Part shown: positions 27,681 through 37,431 of the stretch, piece by piece | Numbering within the stretch: the stretch's first letter is position 1 | Layout of the letters: every line of letters starts with the position of its first letter | Assembly: GCA_946478305.1 (NCBI GenBank) | Contig: CAMLBO010000038.1 | Coordinates: 1-41,008 of the forward strand | Length of the DNA stretch: 41,008 nt | Reading direction: 5' to 3' | Source: an uncultured Enterobacterales bacterium | GTDB lineage: Bacteria; Pseudomonadota; Gammaproteobacteria; Enterobacterales; Enterobacteriaceae | Made by a program: the position numbers and the translations under genes | The notes under the pieces: generated by a model | What the model was told of the DNA's origin: nothing | Database searches by the model: none | Seen by the model: the letters and a program-made list of their open reading frames with translations, nothing else

Positions 27681-29528
27681 GTGTTAAACCGTTATCCTTT
27701 GTGGAAGTATCTGATGCTGATCGTTGTGGTCATCGTCGGTCTGCTATATGCACTTCCCAACCTTTATGGTGAGGATCCGGCTGTTCAAATTACTGGCGCT
27801 CGGGGCTCCGACGCCAGTGTTGCAACGCTGGACCAAGTCAAAAACGTATTAGATCAAGACAAGATTCAGAGCAAGTCTATTGCTCTGGAAAATGGTCAGA
27901 TCCTTGCCCGCTTTAAAGATACTGATGTACAGCTGCGCGCACGCGAAGCTCTCACCAGCGCACTGGGCGACAAATTTGTTATTGCACTTAACCTTGCGCC
28001 GGCAACGCCGCGATGGTTAAGCATGCTGGGTGCTGAGCCGATGAAGCTCGGTCTTGACCTGCGTGGTGGCGTGCACTTCCTGATGGAAGTTGACATGGAT
28101 ACCGCACTGAGCAAGCTGCAAGAGCAGACTATGGACAGCATGCGCAGCGATCTGCGCGAGAAAAATATTCCTTACGCCACGGTACGTAAACTCGACAATT
28201 ATGGTGTTGAAGTTCGTTTCCGTGATGCCGCGACCCGCGACAGCGCCGTCAGCTATCTTTCCCCACGTCACCGTGATTTAGTCATCACCGCCAGCGGCGA
28301 TAACGCTGCGCGCATTGTAATGACCGATGATCGTCTGAGTGAAGCCCGCGAATACGCCGTTCAGCAAAACATTAATATTCTGCGTAACCGTGTGAACCAA
28401 CTGGGTGTGGCCGAGCCGCTGGTACAGCGTCAGGGGTCTGACCGTATCGTGGTCGAACTGCCGGGTATTCAGGACACGGCACGTGCCAAAGAAATTTTGG
28501 GCGCGACAGCCACGTTGGAATTCCGTCTGGTTAACACCAACGTGGATGCTACTGCGGCAGCTTCTGGCCGTGTGCCGGGCGACAGTGAAGTGAAAAATAC
28601 CCGAGATGGTCGCCCGGTTGTTCTTTACAAGCGCGTGATTCTGACCGGTGACCATATCACTGACTCAACGTCCAACATGGATGAGTACAATCAGCCGCAG
28701 GTTAACATCTCTCTGGACAGCGCAGGCGGCAACGCCATGTCTAACTTTACCAAGGACAATATCGGTAAACCGATGGCGACCTTGTTTGTGGAGTACAAAG
28801 ACAGCGGCAAGAAAGATGCCAATGGCCGTTCGATTCTGGCTAAGCAGGAAGAAGTGATCAACGTGGCGACAATTCAGTCACGTTTGGGCAACAGCTTCCG
28901 TATTACCGGTGTTAACGATCCGAATGAAGCCCGTCAGCTTTCACTTCTGCTGCGTGCCGGTGCCCTGATTGCACCTATTCAGATTGTTGAAGAACGCACC
29001 ATTGGTCCAACTCTGGGTATGCAAAACATTACTCAGGGCCTGGAAGCCTGTCTGTGGGGCCTGGTAGCGTCTATCCTGTTTATGGTGGTTTGGTACCGTA
29101 AATTCGGCCTGATTGCGACCACTGCGCTGGTGGCTAACCTGATCCTGATTGTTGGGGTGATGTCACTGTTGCCAGGAGCCACGCTAACCATGCCGGGTAT
29201 TGCCGGTATCGTACTGACGTTGGCGGTGGCGGTTGATGCCAACGTACTGATAAACGAACGTATCAAGGAAGAGCTTAAGAACGGACGTTCCGTTCAGCAG
29301 GCGATTCATGAAGGCTATAAAGGCGCGTTCTCCAGTATCGTTGATGCCAACATCACTACCCTGATCACGGCGATTATTCTTTATGCGGTGGGTACCGGTT
29401 CGATTAAAGGCTTTGCTATCACCACGGCTATCGGTGTAGCAACCTCGATGTTTACATCAATCGTCGGAACCCGTGCCATCGTCAACCTGCTTTACGGCGG
29501 CAAACGCATTAAAAAGCTGTCTATCTGA
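27681..29528 (+). CDS. secD: Protein translocase subunit SecD
   Basis: A 615-residue RND-type membrane protein that with SecF and YajC uses the proton gradient to help SecYEG export proteins. It has an N-terminal membrane segment (about 9-27), a large periplasmic region with the P1 domain (about 30-440), including [15 protein letters not shown], and five C-terminal membrane segments (about 450-605). The last part contains the SecD/F signature [16 protein letters not shown]. The start is GTG 27681 after AAGGGA. Length matches E. coli SecD. secF starts 10 bases after its stop. Confidence 0.98.
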   Translation: MLNRYPLWKYLMLIVVVIVGLLYALPNLYGEDPAVQITGARGSDASVATLDQVKNVLDQDKIQSKSIALENGQILARFKDTDVQLRAREALTSALGDKFVIALNLAPATPRWLSMLGAEPMKLGLDLRGGVHFLMEVDMDTALSKLQEQTMDSMRSDLREKNIPYATVRKLDNYGVEVRFRDAATRDSAVSYLSPRHRDLVITASGDNAARIVMTDDRLSEAREYAVQQNINILRNRVNQLGVAEPLVQRQGSDRIVVELPGIQDTARAKEILGATATLEFRLVNTNVDATAAASGRVPGDSEVKNTRDGRPVVLYKRVILTGDHITDSTSNMDEYNQPQVNISLDSAGGNAMSNFTKDNIGKPMATLFVEYKDSGKKDANGRSILAKQEEVINVATIQSRLGNSFRITGVNDPNEARQLSLLLRAGALIAPIQIVEERTIGPTLGMQNITQGLEACLWGLVASILFMVVWYRKFGLIATTALVANLILIVGVMSLLPGATLTMPGIAGIVLTLAVAVDANVLINERIKEELKNGRSVQQAIHEGYKGAFSSIVDANITTLITAIILYAVGTGSIKGFAITTAIGVATSMFTSIVGTRAIVNLLYGGKRIKKLSI

Positions 29529-29538
29529 GGAGTGCGTT

Positions 29539-30510
29539 GTGGCACAGCAACAATATACTGTTGAACAACTGAACTACGGCCGTAAAGTCATCGACTTTAT
29601 GCGCTGGGACAATCTGGCTTTTGCCATTTCAGGTCTGTTGTTGATCATTTCAATCGCGATCATCGGTGTTCGCGGGTTTAACTGGGGTCTGGATTTTACC
29701 GGTGGTACGGTAATTGAAATTAGCCTCGATCAACCCGCCAATCTTGATGATATGCGCGCTGCGATGGAAAAGGCTGGTTTCACCGATCCGGTCGTGCAGA
29801 ACTTCGGTAGCAGCCGTGACGTTATTGTCCGTCTGCCACCGACGACAGGTACTGCCGGTCAGGAACTGGGTAACAAAGTCATTGGCCTCATCAACGCTGA
29901 TATCGACAAAAATGCGTCAGTAAAACGTATTGAATTTGTCGGTCCAAGCGTGGGGAGTGATTTGGCACAAGCCGGTGCAATGGCGCTGTTAATCGCGCTG
30001 ATTTGTATCCTGATTTACGTGGGTTTCCGTTTCGAATGGCGACTGGCGTTGGGAGCGGTTATCGCTCTGGCGCATGACGTAATCATCACCATGGGTGTGC
30101 TGTCGTTGTTCAGGATCGAGATCGACCTGACGATTATCGCTTCCCTGATGTCGGTTATTGGTTACTCGCTGAATGACTCCATCGTGGTATCGGACCGTAT
30201 TCGTGAGAACTTCCGCAAGATTCGACGCGGTACTTCTTACGAAATCATGAACGTGTCCCTGACCCAGACGTTAAGCCGTACCATCATGACTTCAGCCACC
30301 ACGCTGATGGTTGTACTGATGCTCTATATCTTTGGTGGTGCGTTGCTTGCGGGCTTCTCACTGACCATGTTGATTGGTGTGTCGATTGGTACAGTTTCTT
30401 CTATCTACGTGGCGTCCGCGCTGGCCCTGAAACTGGGGATGAAACGCGAACACATGTTGCAGCAGAAAGTTGAGAAAGAGGGCGCCGATCAGCCTTCAAT
30501 CCTGCCTTAA
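29539..30510 (+). CDS. secF: Protein translocase subunit SecF
   Basis: A 323-residue partner of SecD with the same length as in E. coli. It has one N-terminal membrane segment (about 20-40), a periplasmic domain including [11 protein letters not shown], and five further membrane segments with the conserved [13 protein letters not shown]. The start is GTG 29539 after GAGGAG (29527-29532); this gives the family N terminus [11 protein letters not shown]. The frame runs upstream into secD but is not coding there. A terminator follows at 30534. Confidence 0.98.
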   Translation: MAQQQYTVEQLNYGRKVIDFMRWDNLAFAISGLLLIISIAIIGVRGFNWGLDFTGGTVIEISLDQPANLDDMRAAMEKAGFTDPVVQNFGSSRDVIVRLPPTTGTAGQELGNKVIGLINADIDKNASVKRIEFVGPSVGSDLAQAGAMALLIALICILIYVGFRFEWRLALGAVIALAHDVIITMGVLSLFRIEIDLTIIASLMSVIGYSLNDSIVVSDRIRENFRKIRRGTSYEIMNVSLTQTLSRTIMTSATTLMVVLMLYIFGGALLAGFSLTMLIGVSIGTVSSIYVASALALKLGMKREHMLQQKVEKEGADQPSILP

Positions 30511-30533
30511 GCTGAGCTAACGTCAGTGACTTG

Positions 30534-30560
30534 AAAGCCCTGCATTGCAGGGCTTTTTTT
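30534..30560 (+). terminator. Rho-independent terminator after secF
   Basis: AAAGCCCTGC (30534-30543) pairs perfectly with GCAGGGCTTT (30547-30556), loop ATT, followed by more T. It ends the yajC-secDF operon. Confidence 0.93.
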
Positions 30561-30635
30561 ATAGCCGCGACATGACGAGCTTTATGATTAATAGCCACTC
30601 CCTATTACAGCGATAGGCTTATCACACTCTTCCAT

Positions 30636-30680
30636 TTGACTTTAATCAATCTCTCCCTGTCAGTCAGTCCTCACTATAAA
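30636..30680 (+). promoter_or_regulatory. FNR-dependent promoter of the cytochrome c peroxidase gene
   Basis: TTGAC-TTTA-ATCAA (30636-30649) matches the FNR box TTGAT-N4-ATCAA at 9 of 10 positions. A -10-like CTATAA/TATAAA lies at 30674-30680. The box centre is then about 41 to 43 bases upstream of the predicted start of transcription, the spacing of FNR-activated class II promoters. E. coli yhjA is known to be activated by FNR, so the arrangement agrees with the gene's identity. Confidence 0.7.
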
Positions 30681-30753
30681 TTGCCGGGAATCCAACGGAA
30701 ATAGAGGCCTGCTGTAGCAGGCTACTGGGAAGTTATCTGGATAGGGAAGTTAC

Positions 30754-32148
30754 ATGACAAAAACTAAAAAAATCATCTCGGCTGCCGTTATAGCCGCCGG
30801 ACTATGCTATTTCGGTATGGTCGTCTACGTCTGGCATTTTGACTCACAACGCAGTGAGGCATCACCGCAGAGGGGGCTTACGCCTGAAAATGCCAAGATC
30901 CTGAAAATGCTCAATCAAAAAGGGTGTGACTACTGCCATACCCCTTCTGCAGCATTGCCGTTCTATGCCTCCTTGCCCGTCGCTAAACAATTGATGGACT
31001 ACGACATCCGAACCGGTACCAAAATATTTGATCTGCAACCGATCCGCGAGAGCCTGCTTGAGGGAAGCGTTGCTCCCGAGGCGGATTTGGCGAAGGTTGA
31101 ATGGGTTATGCAACATAATGCGATGCCACCGACCCGTTACACCGCGTTGCACTGGGCCGGGAAAATGAGTCAGGCAGAGCGTAACGACGTTCTCGACTGG
31201 GTTAAGCAACAGCGTCAGCGCTATTACAGCTCGCCAGGTGCAGCGGTTAAGTGGCAGGATGAGCCCGTGCAAATTTTGCCGCATTCTCTGCCGGTAGATG
31301 GCAACAAGGTGGCATTGGGTACTCGTTTATTTCATGATCCGCGACTGTCAGGCGATGGGACGGTCTCTTGTGCCAGTTGTCACGCGCTGGGCTCGAGGGG
31401 CGTTGATGGTCTGAAAACATCAACCGGCATAAAGGGGCAGAAAGGACCCATTAATGCGCCGACGGTCTTCAATGCCGTATTTAATCATCAGCAATTCTGG
31501 GACGGTCGTGCCAGTGATTTACAGGCTCAGGCCGGTGGACCGCCACTCAATCCGAAAGAGATGGGCGCTAGCTCATGGAATGAAATCATCATTAAACTCA
31601 ATCAGGATGCGGGGCTGAAGGCGAAGTTTCTTGATACTTATCCGCAGGGTTTTACGGCCGCAACAATCACCGATGCTATCAGCGAGTTTGAGAAAACCTT
31701 GCTGACTCCGGACAGTCCCTTTGATCGCTACTTACGTGGCGATGATGAGGCTATTACTGTGCAGCAGGCTCGCGGCTATCAGTTGTTTAAAGAACATAAG
31801 TGCGCCACCTGCCATATGGGTAAAACGCTGGGAGGGCAATCTTATGAGCCGCTCGGATTGAGAAAAGACTATTTCACGACGGATTTTAACGATGCTGATA
31901 TAGGCCGCCTCAACGTGACGAAAAACGATCGTGACCGTTTCAGGCAGAAAGTTCCGACGCTGCGCAACATTACGCTGACCGCACCTTATTTCCATCGGGG
32001 AGATGTGGCAACGCTGGACGAAGCCGTAAAGCAGATGATGATATATCAGGTCGGTGAAAAACCATCACAGCCAGATGTCGATGATATTGTGGCGTTTCTT
32101 GGCAGTTTGCAGGGGCATTACCAGCCCTACAATCTGTTTGGAAAATAA
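30754..32148 (+). CDS. Tri-haem cytochrome c peroxidase (YhjA/Ccp type)
   Basis: A 464-residue, membrane-anchored periplasmic haem protein (E. coli YhjA has 465). After an N-terminal membrane segment (about 7-28) come three haem c motifs: CDYCH (58-62), CASCH (206-210) and CATCH (350-354). The last two belong to the di-haem bacterial peroxidase module (MauG/CcpA family); the first belongs to the extra N-terminal domain that takes electrons from quinol. The enzyme reduces hydrogen peroxide and lets it serve as a respiratory electron acceptor without oxygen. An FNR box at 30636 supports anaerobic expression. In E. coli the gene lies elsewhere; here it stands between secF and yajI. Cytochrome c maturation genes must lie outside the window. 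Confidence 0.92.
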   Translation: MTKTKKIISAAVIAAGLCYFGMVVYVWHFDSQRSEASPQRGLTPENAKILKMLNQKGCDYCHTPSAALPFYASLPVAKQLMDYDIRTGTKIFDLQPIRESLLEGSVAPEADLAKVEWVMQHNAMPPTRYTALHWAGKMSQAERNDVLDWVKQQRQRYYSSPGAAVKWQDEPVQILPHSLPVDGNKVALGTRLFHDPRLSGDGTVSCASCHALGSRGVDGLKTSTGIKGQKGPINAPTVFNAVFNHQQFWDGRASDLQAQAGGPPLNPKEMGASSWNEIIIKLNQDAGLKAKFLDTYPQGFTAATITDAISEFEKTLLTPDSPFDRYLRGDDEAITVQQARGYQLFKEHKCATCHMGKTLGGQSYEPLGLRKDYFTTDFNDADIGRLNVTKNDRDRFRQKVPTLRNITLTAPYFHRGDVATLDEAVKQMMIYQVGEKPSQPDVDDIVAFLGSLQGHYQPYNLFGK

Positions 32149-32163
32149 GCGCTGAGCAAGTGA

Positions 32164-32204
32164 AAAACAATCCCGACGCCAGAACATGACGTCGGGGTTG
32201 TTTT
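32164..32204. terminator. Bidirectional terminator between the peroxidase gene and yajI
   Basis: AAAACAATCCCGACG (32164-32178) pairs with CGTCGGGGTTGTTTT (32190-32204), 15 bp with one G-U pair. It serves both convergent genes and touches the yajI stop codon. Confidence 0.85.
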
Positions 32205-32793
32205 ATTGTGCTTTTACGTCCGCTGAGGGCTGTGTGACTGTCTGCGGCGCTGACTCAGGTACGGCGACAATGTGGTGCAGGCGGATAAAGCCCAAAGTCT
32301 CGACGCGGATATTGCGGAAACGGACGTCCAGGGTTTGCTCAGCACTTGGCAAAAGGGTGGGTGAACTGGTGAGGTTTTGCGTCTGCATATCGACGGTGAG
32401 CGGTTTCCCGCTGACCGGATCTAACTGCCCCCAATCGAGTGATGCGGTAAACACCGGCAATGGCTGACCTGAGACGTTTTTAATATGCAGTACAGCTTGC
32501 ACGCCCATGGCGTCCGGCCTGATGTCGGTCAGGGAGACATTCAGTTCGCCAATATTGCTCTGGAGAACCGCTGCGCTTTTGGCTGCAGGTAAAATGTAAA
32601 CCCCATCGTGGGACTGGCGATTAAGCGTGGTCTGCTGTTCCAGTGCGCTGGCTAAATCTGTCAGGCGCTGTAATTTCTGATTTAACTGGCCGACTTCGGT
32701 TTTCAGCTCAGGCAATTGCGAATTTTGTTGAGCGCAACCAGCCAGAGTCAGCAGGGCCGGGATGGCGAATGCTGCGCGAAAATATCGTGTCAT
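32203..32793 (-). CDS. yajI: Lipoprotein YajI (DUF3251)
   Basis: A 196-residue lipoprotein of unknown function; E. coli YajI (179 residues) sits at the same place before nrdR. The signal peptide ends in the lipobox LAGC with the lipidated C20. After it come a short coiled-coil-like stretch (about 29-54, rich in Leu and Gln) and a beta-rich domain. Residue 21 is Ala, so sorting to the outer membrane is expected. I chose ATG 32793 because it gives a proper signal peptide. It is divergent from nrdR. Confidence 0.88.
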   Translation of the reverse strand: MTRYFRAAFAIPALLTLAGCAQQNSQLPELKTEVGQLNQKLQRLTDLASALEQQTTLNRQSHDGVYILPAAKSAAVLQSNIGELNVSLTDIRPDAMGVQAVLHIKNVSGQPLPVFTASLDWGQLDPVSGKPLTVDMQTQNLTSSPTLLPSAEQTLDVRFRNIRVETLGFIRLHHIVAVPESAPQTVTQPSADVKAQ

Positions 32794-32996
32794 GTCAGTA
32801 ATTTCCTTTTCTGCTGCCCTGTAAATATCTGCCGACAGGGCATATAAAGTCTTAGCGAGGGCGGGCAAATGCTCAGCCTCTGCTCTGCGGAGTGACTAAG
32901 TTTAACCCGATGTCAGCCAAAGTAGCGACAGCCTTTGTTGTCTTGCCACTTCGCGCTAAACTAGAGGCCAAATCGGGTCCGCCATCAGGAAGTGTT

Positions 32997-33446
32997 ATGC
33001 ATTGCCCATTTTGTGCTGCTGTTGATACGAAAGTTATCGATTCCCGCCTGGTCGGGGATGGGTCACAAGTCCGTCGTCGTCGCCAGTGTCTGGTATGTCA
33101 TGAACGCTTCACGACCTTCGAAGTGGCAGAGCTGGTTATGCCTCGGGTCATTAAAAGTAATGACGTTCGTGAGCCATTTAATGAAGACAAACTGCGCCGC
33201 GGTTTTCTTAAAGCCCTGGAGAAACGACCGGTCAGTTCTGATGATGTTGAAACCGCCATCAGCCACATCAAGTCGCAGCTGCGTGCGACCGGCGAACGGG
33301 AAGTTCCTGCCAAGATGATCGGTAATCTGGTGATGGATGCGCTCAAAGGCCTGGATAAAGTCGCTTATATTCGTTTTGCCTCGGTCTACCGTAGTTTTGA
33401 AGACATCCGTGAATTCGGCGAAGAAATTGCCCGCCTGCAGGATTAA
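32997..33446 (+). CDS. nrdR: Transcriptional repressor NrdR
   Basis: A 149-residue repressor, identical in length to E. coli NrdR. The N-terminal zinc ribbon uses C3, C6, C31 and C34; the ATP-cone domain (about 46-136) senses ATP/dATP. It represses ribonucleotide reductase operons through NrdR boxes. ATG 32997 gives the family start MHCPFC; the open frame upstream to 32892 is unrelated to the family. ribD follows 8 bases after its stop, so both belong to one operon. Confidence 0.97.
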   Translation: MHCPFCAAVDTKVIDSRLVGDGSQVRRRRQCLVCHERFTTFEVAELVMPRVIKSNDVREPFNEDKLRRGFLKALEKRPVSSDDVETAISHIKSQLRATGEREVPAKMIGNLVMDALKGLDKVAYIRFASVYRSFEDIREFGEEIARLQD

Positions 33447-33454
33447 GGAACGTT

Positions 33455-34579
33455 ATGTCCGCTGATCAGATACATGCAGATGAAAAGTACATGGCGCGCG
33501 CCTTTGAACTGGCTCGTCGGGGACGTTTCACCACCACACCCAATCCGAATGTCGGATGTGTGATTGTCCGCGACGGCGAGATCGTCGGCGAAGGCTATCA
33601 TCTGCGTGCGGGCGAATCTCATGCGGAAGTCCATGCCCTGCGCATGGCAGGTGAGCGTGCAAAAGGTGCAACAGCTTACGTCACGCTTGAACCTTGCAGC
33701 CATCATGGTCGCACCCCTCCTTGCGCCGATGCGTTAGTTGACGCGGGTGTCGCCCGGGTCGTGGCATCAATGCAGGATCCCAATCCTGAAGTGGCGGGGC
33801 GCGGGCTTTATCGTCTTAAGCAGGCGGGTATTGACGTCAGCCACGGGCTGATGCACAGCGAAGCCGAAGCGGTAAACCTGGGTTTTCTTAAGCGCATGCG
33901 TACCGGTTTTCCCTATGTACAACTTAAAATGGCTGCTTCGCTCGATGGCCGTACAGCGATGGCATCAGGTGAAAGCCAGTGGATCACCTCCGCCGCTGCC
34001 CGTGCAGACGTGCAACGTTTTCGCGCCCAGAGTTCGGCCATTCTCAGTTCCAGCGCCACCGTGCTGGCAGACGACCCGGCGTTGAATGTGCGCTGGCGTG
34101 AACTCGACAGCGACACCCAACATCTTTATTCGCAGGAAAATTTGCGCCAGCCACTGCGTATTGTGATCGACAGTCAAAACCGGGTGACTCCGAAGCATAA
34201 GCTGGTCAATCAGCCGGGTGAAACCTGGCTGGCACGCTTGCAACGTGATGCGCAAGCGTGGCCGGAATCTACACAGCAATGGGTTGTTCCTGAGCGCGAC
34301 AACCGGGTTGATCTGGTTCTGCTGATGATGATGCTGGCTAAACGTCAGGTGAACTCAATCTGGGTCGAAGCCGGTGCTGAACTCGCTGGTGCCCTGTTGC
34401 AGGCCGGTCTGGTTGATGAGTTGATTATCTACATGGCCCCAACATTACTTGGGGAAAATGGCCGTGCGCTTTGCGTGCTGCCCGGCTTGCAAAGCCTGTC
34501 CGATGCGCCACAATTCACCCTCAGCGATGTGCGTCAGGTCGGGCCGGATTTACGACTGCGTCTGAAGCCTTCGAACTGA
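33455..34579 (+). CDS. ribD: Riboflavin biosynthesis bifunctional deaminase/reductase RibD
   Basis: A 374-residue two-domain enzyme (367 in E. coli) for the second and third steps of riboflavin synthesis after GTP cyclohydrolase II. The N-terminal zinc deaminase (about 10-145) shows HAE at 56-58 and the cysteines C81 and C90 in EPCSHHGRTPPC. The C-terminal NADPH-dependent reductase domain (about 150-370) includes GRTAMASGESQWITS. ATG 33455 follows AAGGAACG. It is followed by ribH after 169 bases containing two hairpins. No FMN riboswitch was seen. Confidence 0.97.
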   Translation: MSADQIHADEKYMARAFELARRGRFTTTPNPNVGCVIVRDGEIVGEGYHLRAGESHAEVHALRMAGERAKGATAYVTLEPCSHHGRTPPCADALVDAGVARVVASMQDPNPEVAGRGLYRLKQAGIDVSHGLMHSEAEAVNLGFLKRMRTGFPYVQLKMAASLDGRTAMASGESQWITSAAARADVQRFRAQSSAILSSSATVLADDPALNVRWRELDSDTQHLYSQENLRQPLRIVIDSQNRVTPKHKLVNQPGETWLARLQRDAQAWPESTQQWVVPERDNRVDLVLLMMMLAKRQVNSIWVEAGAELAGALLQAGLVDELIIYMAPTLLGENGRALCVLPGLQSLSDAPQFTLSDVRQVGPDLRLRLKPSN

Positions 34580-34597
34580 TTGATTCACGAAACCTGA

Positions 34598-34642
34598 GCA
34601 GACGGTCATGACACGTCTGCCATATCCTTCTCTCTGATATGG
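34598..34642 (+). other. Two tandem stem-loops between ribD and ribH
   Basis: GCAGACG (34598-34604) pairs with CGTCTGC (34614-34620). CCATATC (34620-34626) pairs with GATATGG (34636-34642); the two stems share one base. No T tract follows. They may stabilise or process the mRNA, or be part of a small leader for ribH. Confidence 0.45.
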
Positions 34643-34748
34643 GTTTATAAATCGCATGTCCAGAGAGGGGAATAATATGATAGAATCCGCCCCCCTGCGG
34701 CTGGGGTTGTTAAAATCTGAACACTTGAACCCAATTAAAGGAAAACCT

Positions 34749-35219
34749 ATGAACGTTATCGAAGGTGTTGTAGCCACGCCGAACGCGCGCGTAGCAATCG
34801 CTATTGCCCGTTTCAACAATTTCATCAACGACAGCCTGCTTTCCGGCGCGATTGATGCTTTGAAACGGATTGGTCAGGTTAGCGATGACAACATCACCGT
34901 TGTATGGGTCCCAGGCGCATATGAACTGCCTTTGGCTACTCGTGCGCTGGCAAACAGCGGCAAATATGACGCTGTGATCGCACTGGGTACCGTCATCCGT
35001 GGGGGCACTGCCCATTTCGAATTCGTTGCTGGTGAGTGCAGTTCTGGTCTGTCCAGCGTTGCCATGAGCAGCGAGATCCCGGTTGCGTTTGGTGTACTGA
35101 CTACTGAAAGTATTGAGCAGGCCATTGAACGTGCAGGGACTAAAGCCGGTAATAAAGGTGCTGAAGCTGCCCTGACCGCGCTTGAAATGATTAATGTTAT
35201 CAAGGCTATTAAGGCCTGA
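34749..35219 (+). CDS. ribH: 6,7-dimethyl-8-ribityllumazine synthase
   Basis: A 156-residue enzyme (E. coli RibE/RibH, also 156) that joins the RibD/phosphatase product with dihydroxybutanone phosphate to make lumazine, the direct precursor of riboflavin; it forms a 60-subunit shell. Motifs seen are [22 protein letters not shown], the [16 protein letters not shown] segment with the catalytic His, and [18 protein letters not shown] 34749 follows AAAGGA (34737-34742). nusB begins 20 bases later, the conserved ribH-nusB pairing. Confidence 0.97.
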   Translation: MNVIEGVVATPNARVAIAIARFNNFINDSLLSGAIDALKRIGQVSDDNITVVWVPGAYELPLATRALANSGKYDAVIALGTVIRGGTAHFEFVAGECSSGLSSVAMSSEIPVAFGVLTTESIEQAIERAGTKAGNKGAEAALTALEMINVIKAIKA

Positions 35220-35239
35220 ATCTAGTTAAGGGGAAATCC

Positions 35240-35653
35240 GTGAAACCTGCTGCTCGTCGCCGCGCCCGTGAATGTGCCGTACAGGCCATTTACTCCTGGC
35301 AGTTGTCGAAAAATGACATCGCCGATGTTGAATTAGAATTCCTGACTGAGCAGGATGTCAAAGATGTCGACATCACCTATTTCCGCGAGTTGCTGACCGG
35401 TGTTGCTACCAATGCTGAGAAACTTGATGCACTGATGGCTCCGTATCTCTCCCGTCAACTCGAAGAACTGGGTCAGGTGGAAAGAGCGATTTTACGTCTG
35501 GCGTTGTTCGAACTGAGTAAACGTCAGGACGTCCCGTACAAAGTCGCGATTAACGAAGCGATCGAACTGGCCAAAACCTTCGGCGCGGAAGACAGTCACA
35601 AATTTGTAAACGGCGTGCTGGATAAAGCTGGCCCACATATCCGTAAGAAGTAA
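35240..35653 (+). CDS. nusB: Transcription antitermination factor NusB
   Basis: A 137-residue all-helical protein (139 in E. coli). With NusE (ribosomal protein S10) it binds boxA RNA and supports antitermination of rRNA operons. Typical segments are [18 protein letters not shown] at the N terminus and [18 protein letters not shown] near the C terminus. The start follows AAGGGGAAA. thiL follows after 127 bases that include a short GC-rich hairpin (GGCCGG/CCGGCC, 35734-35749) without a proper T tract. Confidence 0.97.
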   Translation: MKPAARRRARECAVQAIYSWQLSKNDIADVELEFLTEQDVKDVDITYFRELLTGVATNAEKLDALMAPYLSRQLEELGQVERAILRLALFELSKRQDVPYKVAINEAIELAKTFGAEDSHKFVNGVLDKAGPHIRKK

Positions 35654-35780
35654 CTGAAAAAGTGTTTGTTACTCATTCTGTTGATAATCATGAGACATTT
35701 CACCGCTTATCATTGGCGTGATTAACCTGTTAGGGCCGGATCTCCGGCCTTAATTCATTCTATCTATCTGGAATTGTACT

Positions 35781-36767
35781 ATGGCATGCGGCGAATTTGA
35801 TTTAATAGCGCGCTATTTTAACCGGTATAGAACAGCACGCCGGGATGTACAGTTAGGCATTGGCGACGATTGCGCCCTGCTGACTGTCGCAGAAAAGCAG
35901 TTATTGGCAGTAAGCACCGATACCCTGGTAGAAGGCATCCATTTTCTCAAGACCATTGACCCGGCAGACCTTGGTTATAAGGCGCTGGCGGTGAACCTTA
36001 GCGATCTGGCTGCTATGGGCGCTGACCCTGCCTGGGTTTCTCTGGCACTGACCTTACCCGAAGTGAACACTGACTGGCTTGAAGCCTTCAGTGACAGCCT
36101 GTTCGAACAACTGAATTATTATGGGATGCAGCTGATCGGCGGCGATACGACCCGCGGTCCGTTAAGCATGACGCTGACCATTCAGGGGCTGATCCCACTG
36201 GATCGTGCCTTGACGCGTGCGGGTGCTGGCATCGGTGACTGGATTTTTGTCACCGGATCGCTCGGTGACAGTGCTGCCGGCCTGGCTATTTTGCTCGAAC
36301 AATTGCAAGTTAGCGATGAAAAGCACCGCAAAACTTTGCTGCAACGCCATCTGCGCCCAACGCCGCGTATTCTTCAGGGGCAGGCACTGCGTGATCTTGC
36401 GACTTCTGCCATCGATATTTCTGACGGTCTGATTTCCGATTTACAGCACATCCTCACCGCCAGTGGGCGTGGCGCTCGGCTGGATCTCGACGCGTTGCCA
36501 CTGTCAGAGTCTCTGCTCGCCAGTGTAGATAAAGAGCAGGCGCTGAAGTGGGCGCTTACCGGGGGAGAGGATTACGAACTCTGTTTCACCGTACCTGAAA
36601 TCAACCGTGGCGCGCTGGATGTGGCACTCAGCCATCTGGGCGTTGATTTTACCTGTATCGGCCAGATAGCGCCGCTTTCGGAAGGCATCAAATTGCTGCG
36701 TGCCGGTGAGCCGGTCGAGCTGGACTGGCACGGTTTTGATCACTTTTCTGAAGGAGAAACCGTGTGA
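35781..36767 (+). CDS. thiL: Thiamine-monophosphate kinase ThiL
   Basis: A 328-residue kinase (325 in E. coli) that phosphorylates thiamine phosphate to the active thiamine diphosphate. The ATP/Mg site motifs are IGDDCALL (about 27-34), [21 protein letters not shown] and IGGDTTRG. The ATG at 35781 gives the family start [13 protein letters not shown]. The stop overlaps the pgpA start (GTGA). The product, thiamine diphosphate, is the cofactor of Dxs encoded nearby. Confidence 0.97.
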   Translation: MACGEFDLIARYFNRYRTARRDVQLGIGDDCALLTVAEKQLLAVSTDTLVEGIHFLKTIDPADLGYKALAVNLSDLAAMGADPAWVSLALTLPEVNTDWLEAFSDSLFEQLNYYGMQLIGGDTTRGPLSMTLTIQGLIPLDRALTRAGAGIGDWIFVTGSLGDSAAGLAILLEQLQVSDEKHRKTLLQRHLRPTPRILQGQALRDLATSAIDISDGLISDLQHILTASGRGARLDLDALPLSESLLASVDKEQALKWALTGGEDYELCFTVPEINRGALDVALSHLGVDFTCIGQIAPLSEGIKLLRAGEPVELDWHGFDHFSEGETV

Positions 36768-37339
36768 CCCAGGATCAGAAACCTGTCGGCCATAAAAAGC
36801 GTCCGGCAAATTACAAAGGCAAAACGGGCGATCATGTGCAGGATATGGCAGCGGCGAAAAAGCGCCTGGATTTACGCAATCCGTGGCACTTGCTGGCGAC
36901 CGGTTTTGGTAGCGGTCTGTTCCCTATCGGCCCTGGAACGGCAGGCTCAATTGCCGCCATTCCTTTCTGGATGGTCCTGACCTATCTGCCGTGGCAAGTC
37001 TATTCGCTGGTGGTGATGTTCAGCATCTGTATCGGTGTTTATTTGTGCCGCCAGACGGCCAGAGATATGCGGGTACATGATCACGGCAGTATTGTCTGGG
37101 ATGAGTTTGTTGGGATGTGGATCACCCTAATGGCCTTACCAACCAATGACTGGCAATGGGTGCTGGCCGGTTTCGTGATCTTCCGTATCCTGGATATCTG
37201 GAAACCCTGGCCAATCCGCTGGTTTGACCGCAATGTGCAGGGCGGTATGGGCATTATGATTGATGACGTGGTGGCCGGTATTATCGCCGCGGGCATTATC
37301 TATCTGATTGGGCATCACTGGCCGCTAGGCCTTTTCTGA
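36764..37339 (+). CDS. pgpA: Phosphatidylglycerophosphatase A
   Basis: A 191-residue inner-membrane enzyme that dephosphorylates phosphatidylglycerol phosphate to phosphatidylglycerol. The core matches E. coli PgpA (about 172 residues): [32 protein letters not shown] and [13 protein letters not shown], with about four membrane segments. It starts at GTG 36764, overlapping the thiL stop by 4 bases, behind AAGGAG inside thiL. This start gives a Lys-rich N-terminal extension of about 20 residues relative to E. coli. Confidence 0.95.
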   Translation: MTQDQKPVGHKKRPANYKGKTGDHVQDMAAAKKRLDLRNPWHLLATGFGSGLFPIGPGTAGSIAAIPFWMVLTYLPWQVYSLVVMFSICIGVYLCRQTARDMRVHDHGSIVWDEFVGMWITLMALPTNDWQWVLAGFVIFRILDIWKPWPIRWFDRNVQGGMGIMIDDVVAGIIAAGIIYLIGHHWPLGLF

Positions 37340-37359
37340 TCCCCACCTGAGAATAAAAG

Positions 37360-37395
37360 AAGGGCGCTGACGTGATACGTTCAGCGCCCTTTTTG
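37360..37395. terminator. Bidirectional terminator between pgpA and yajO
   Basis: AGGGCGCTGA (37361-37370) pairs with TCAGCGCCCT (37381-37390); CGT/ACG extends the pairing into the loop. T5 follows on the plus strand, and the A-rich left flank gives a T tract on the minus strand. Confidence 0.92.
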
Positions 37396-37431
37396 TTTAT
37401 GGCATAAGACCCTCTGTTATTGGGAATGCGG

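Noticed and set aside
33447-34748. FMN riboswitch around ribD/ribH
   Set aside because: The conserved AGGGGC...GGGGT-type FMN aptamer core was not found; the hairpins in the gap are simple stems.
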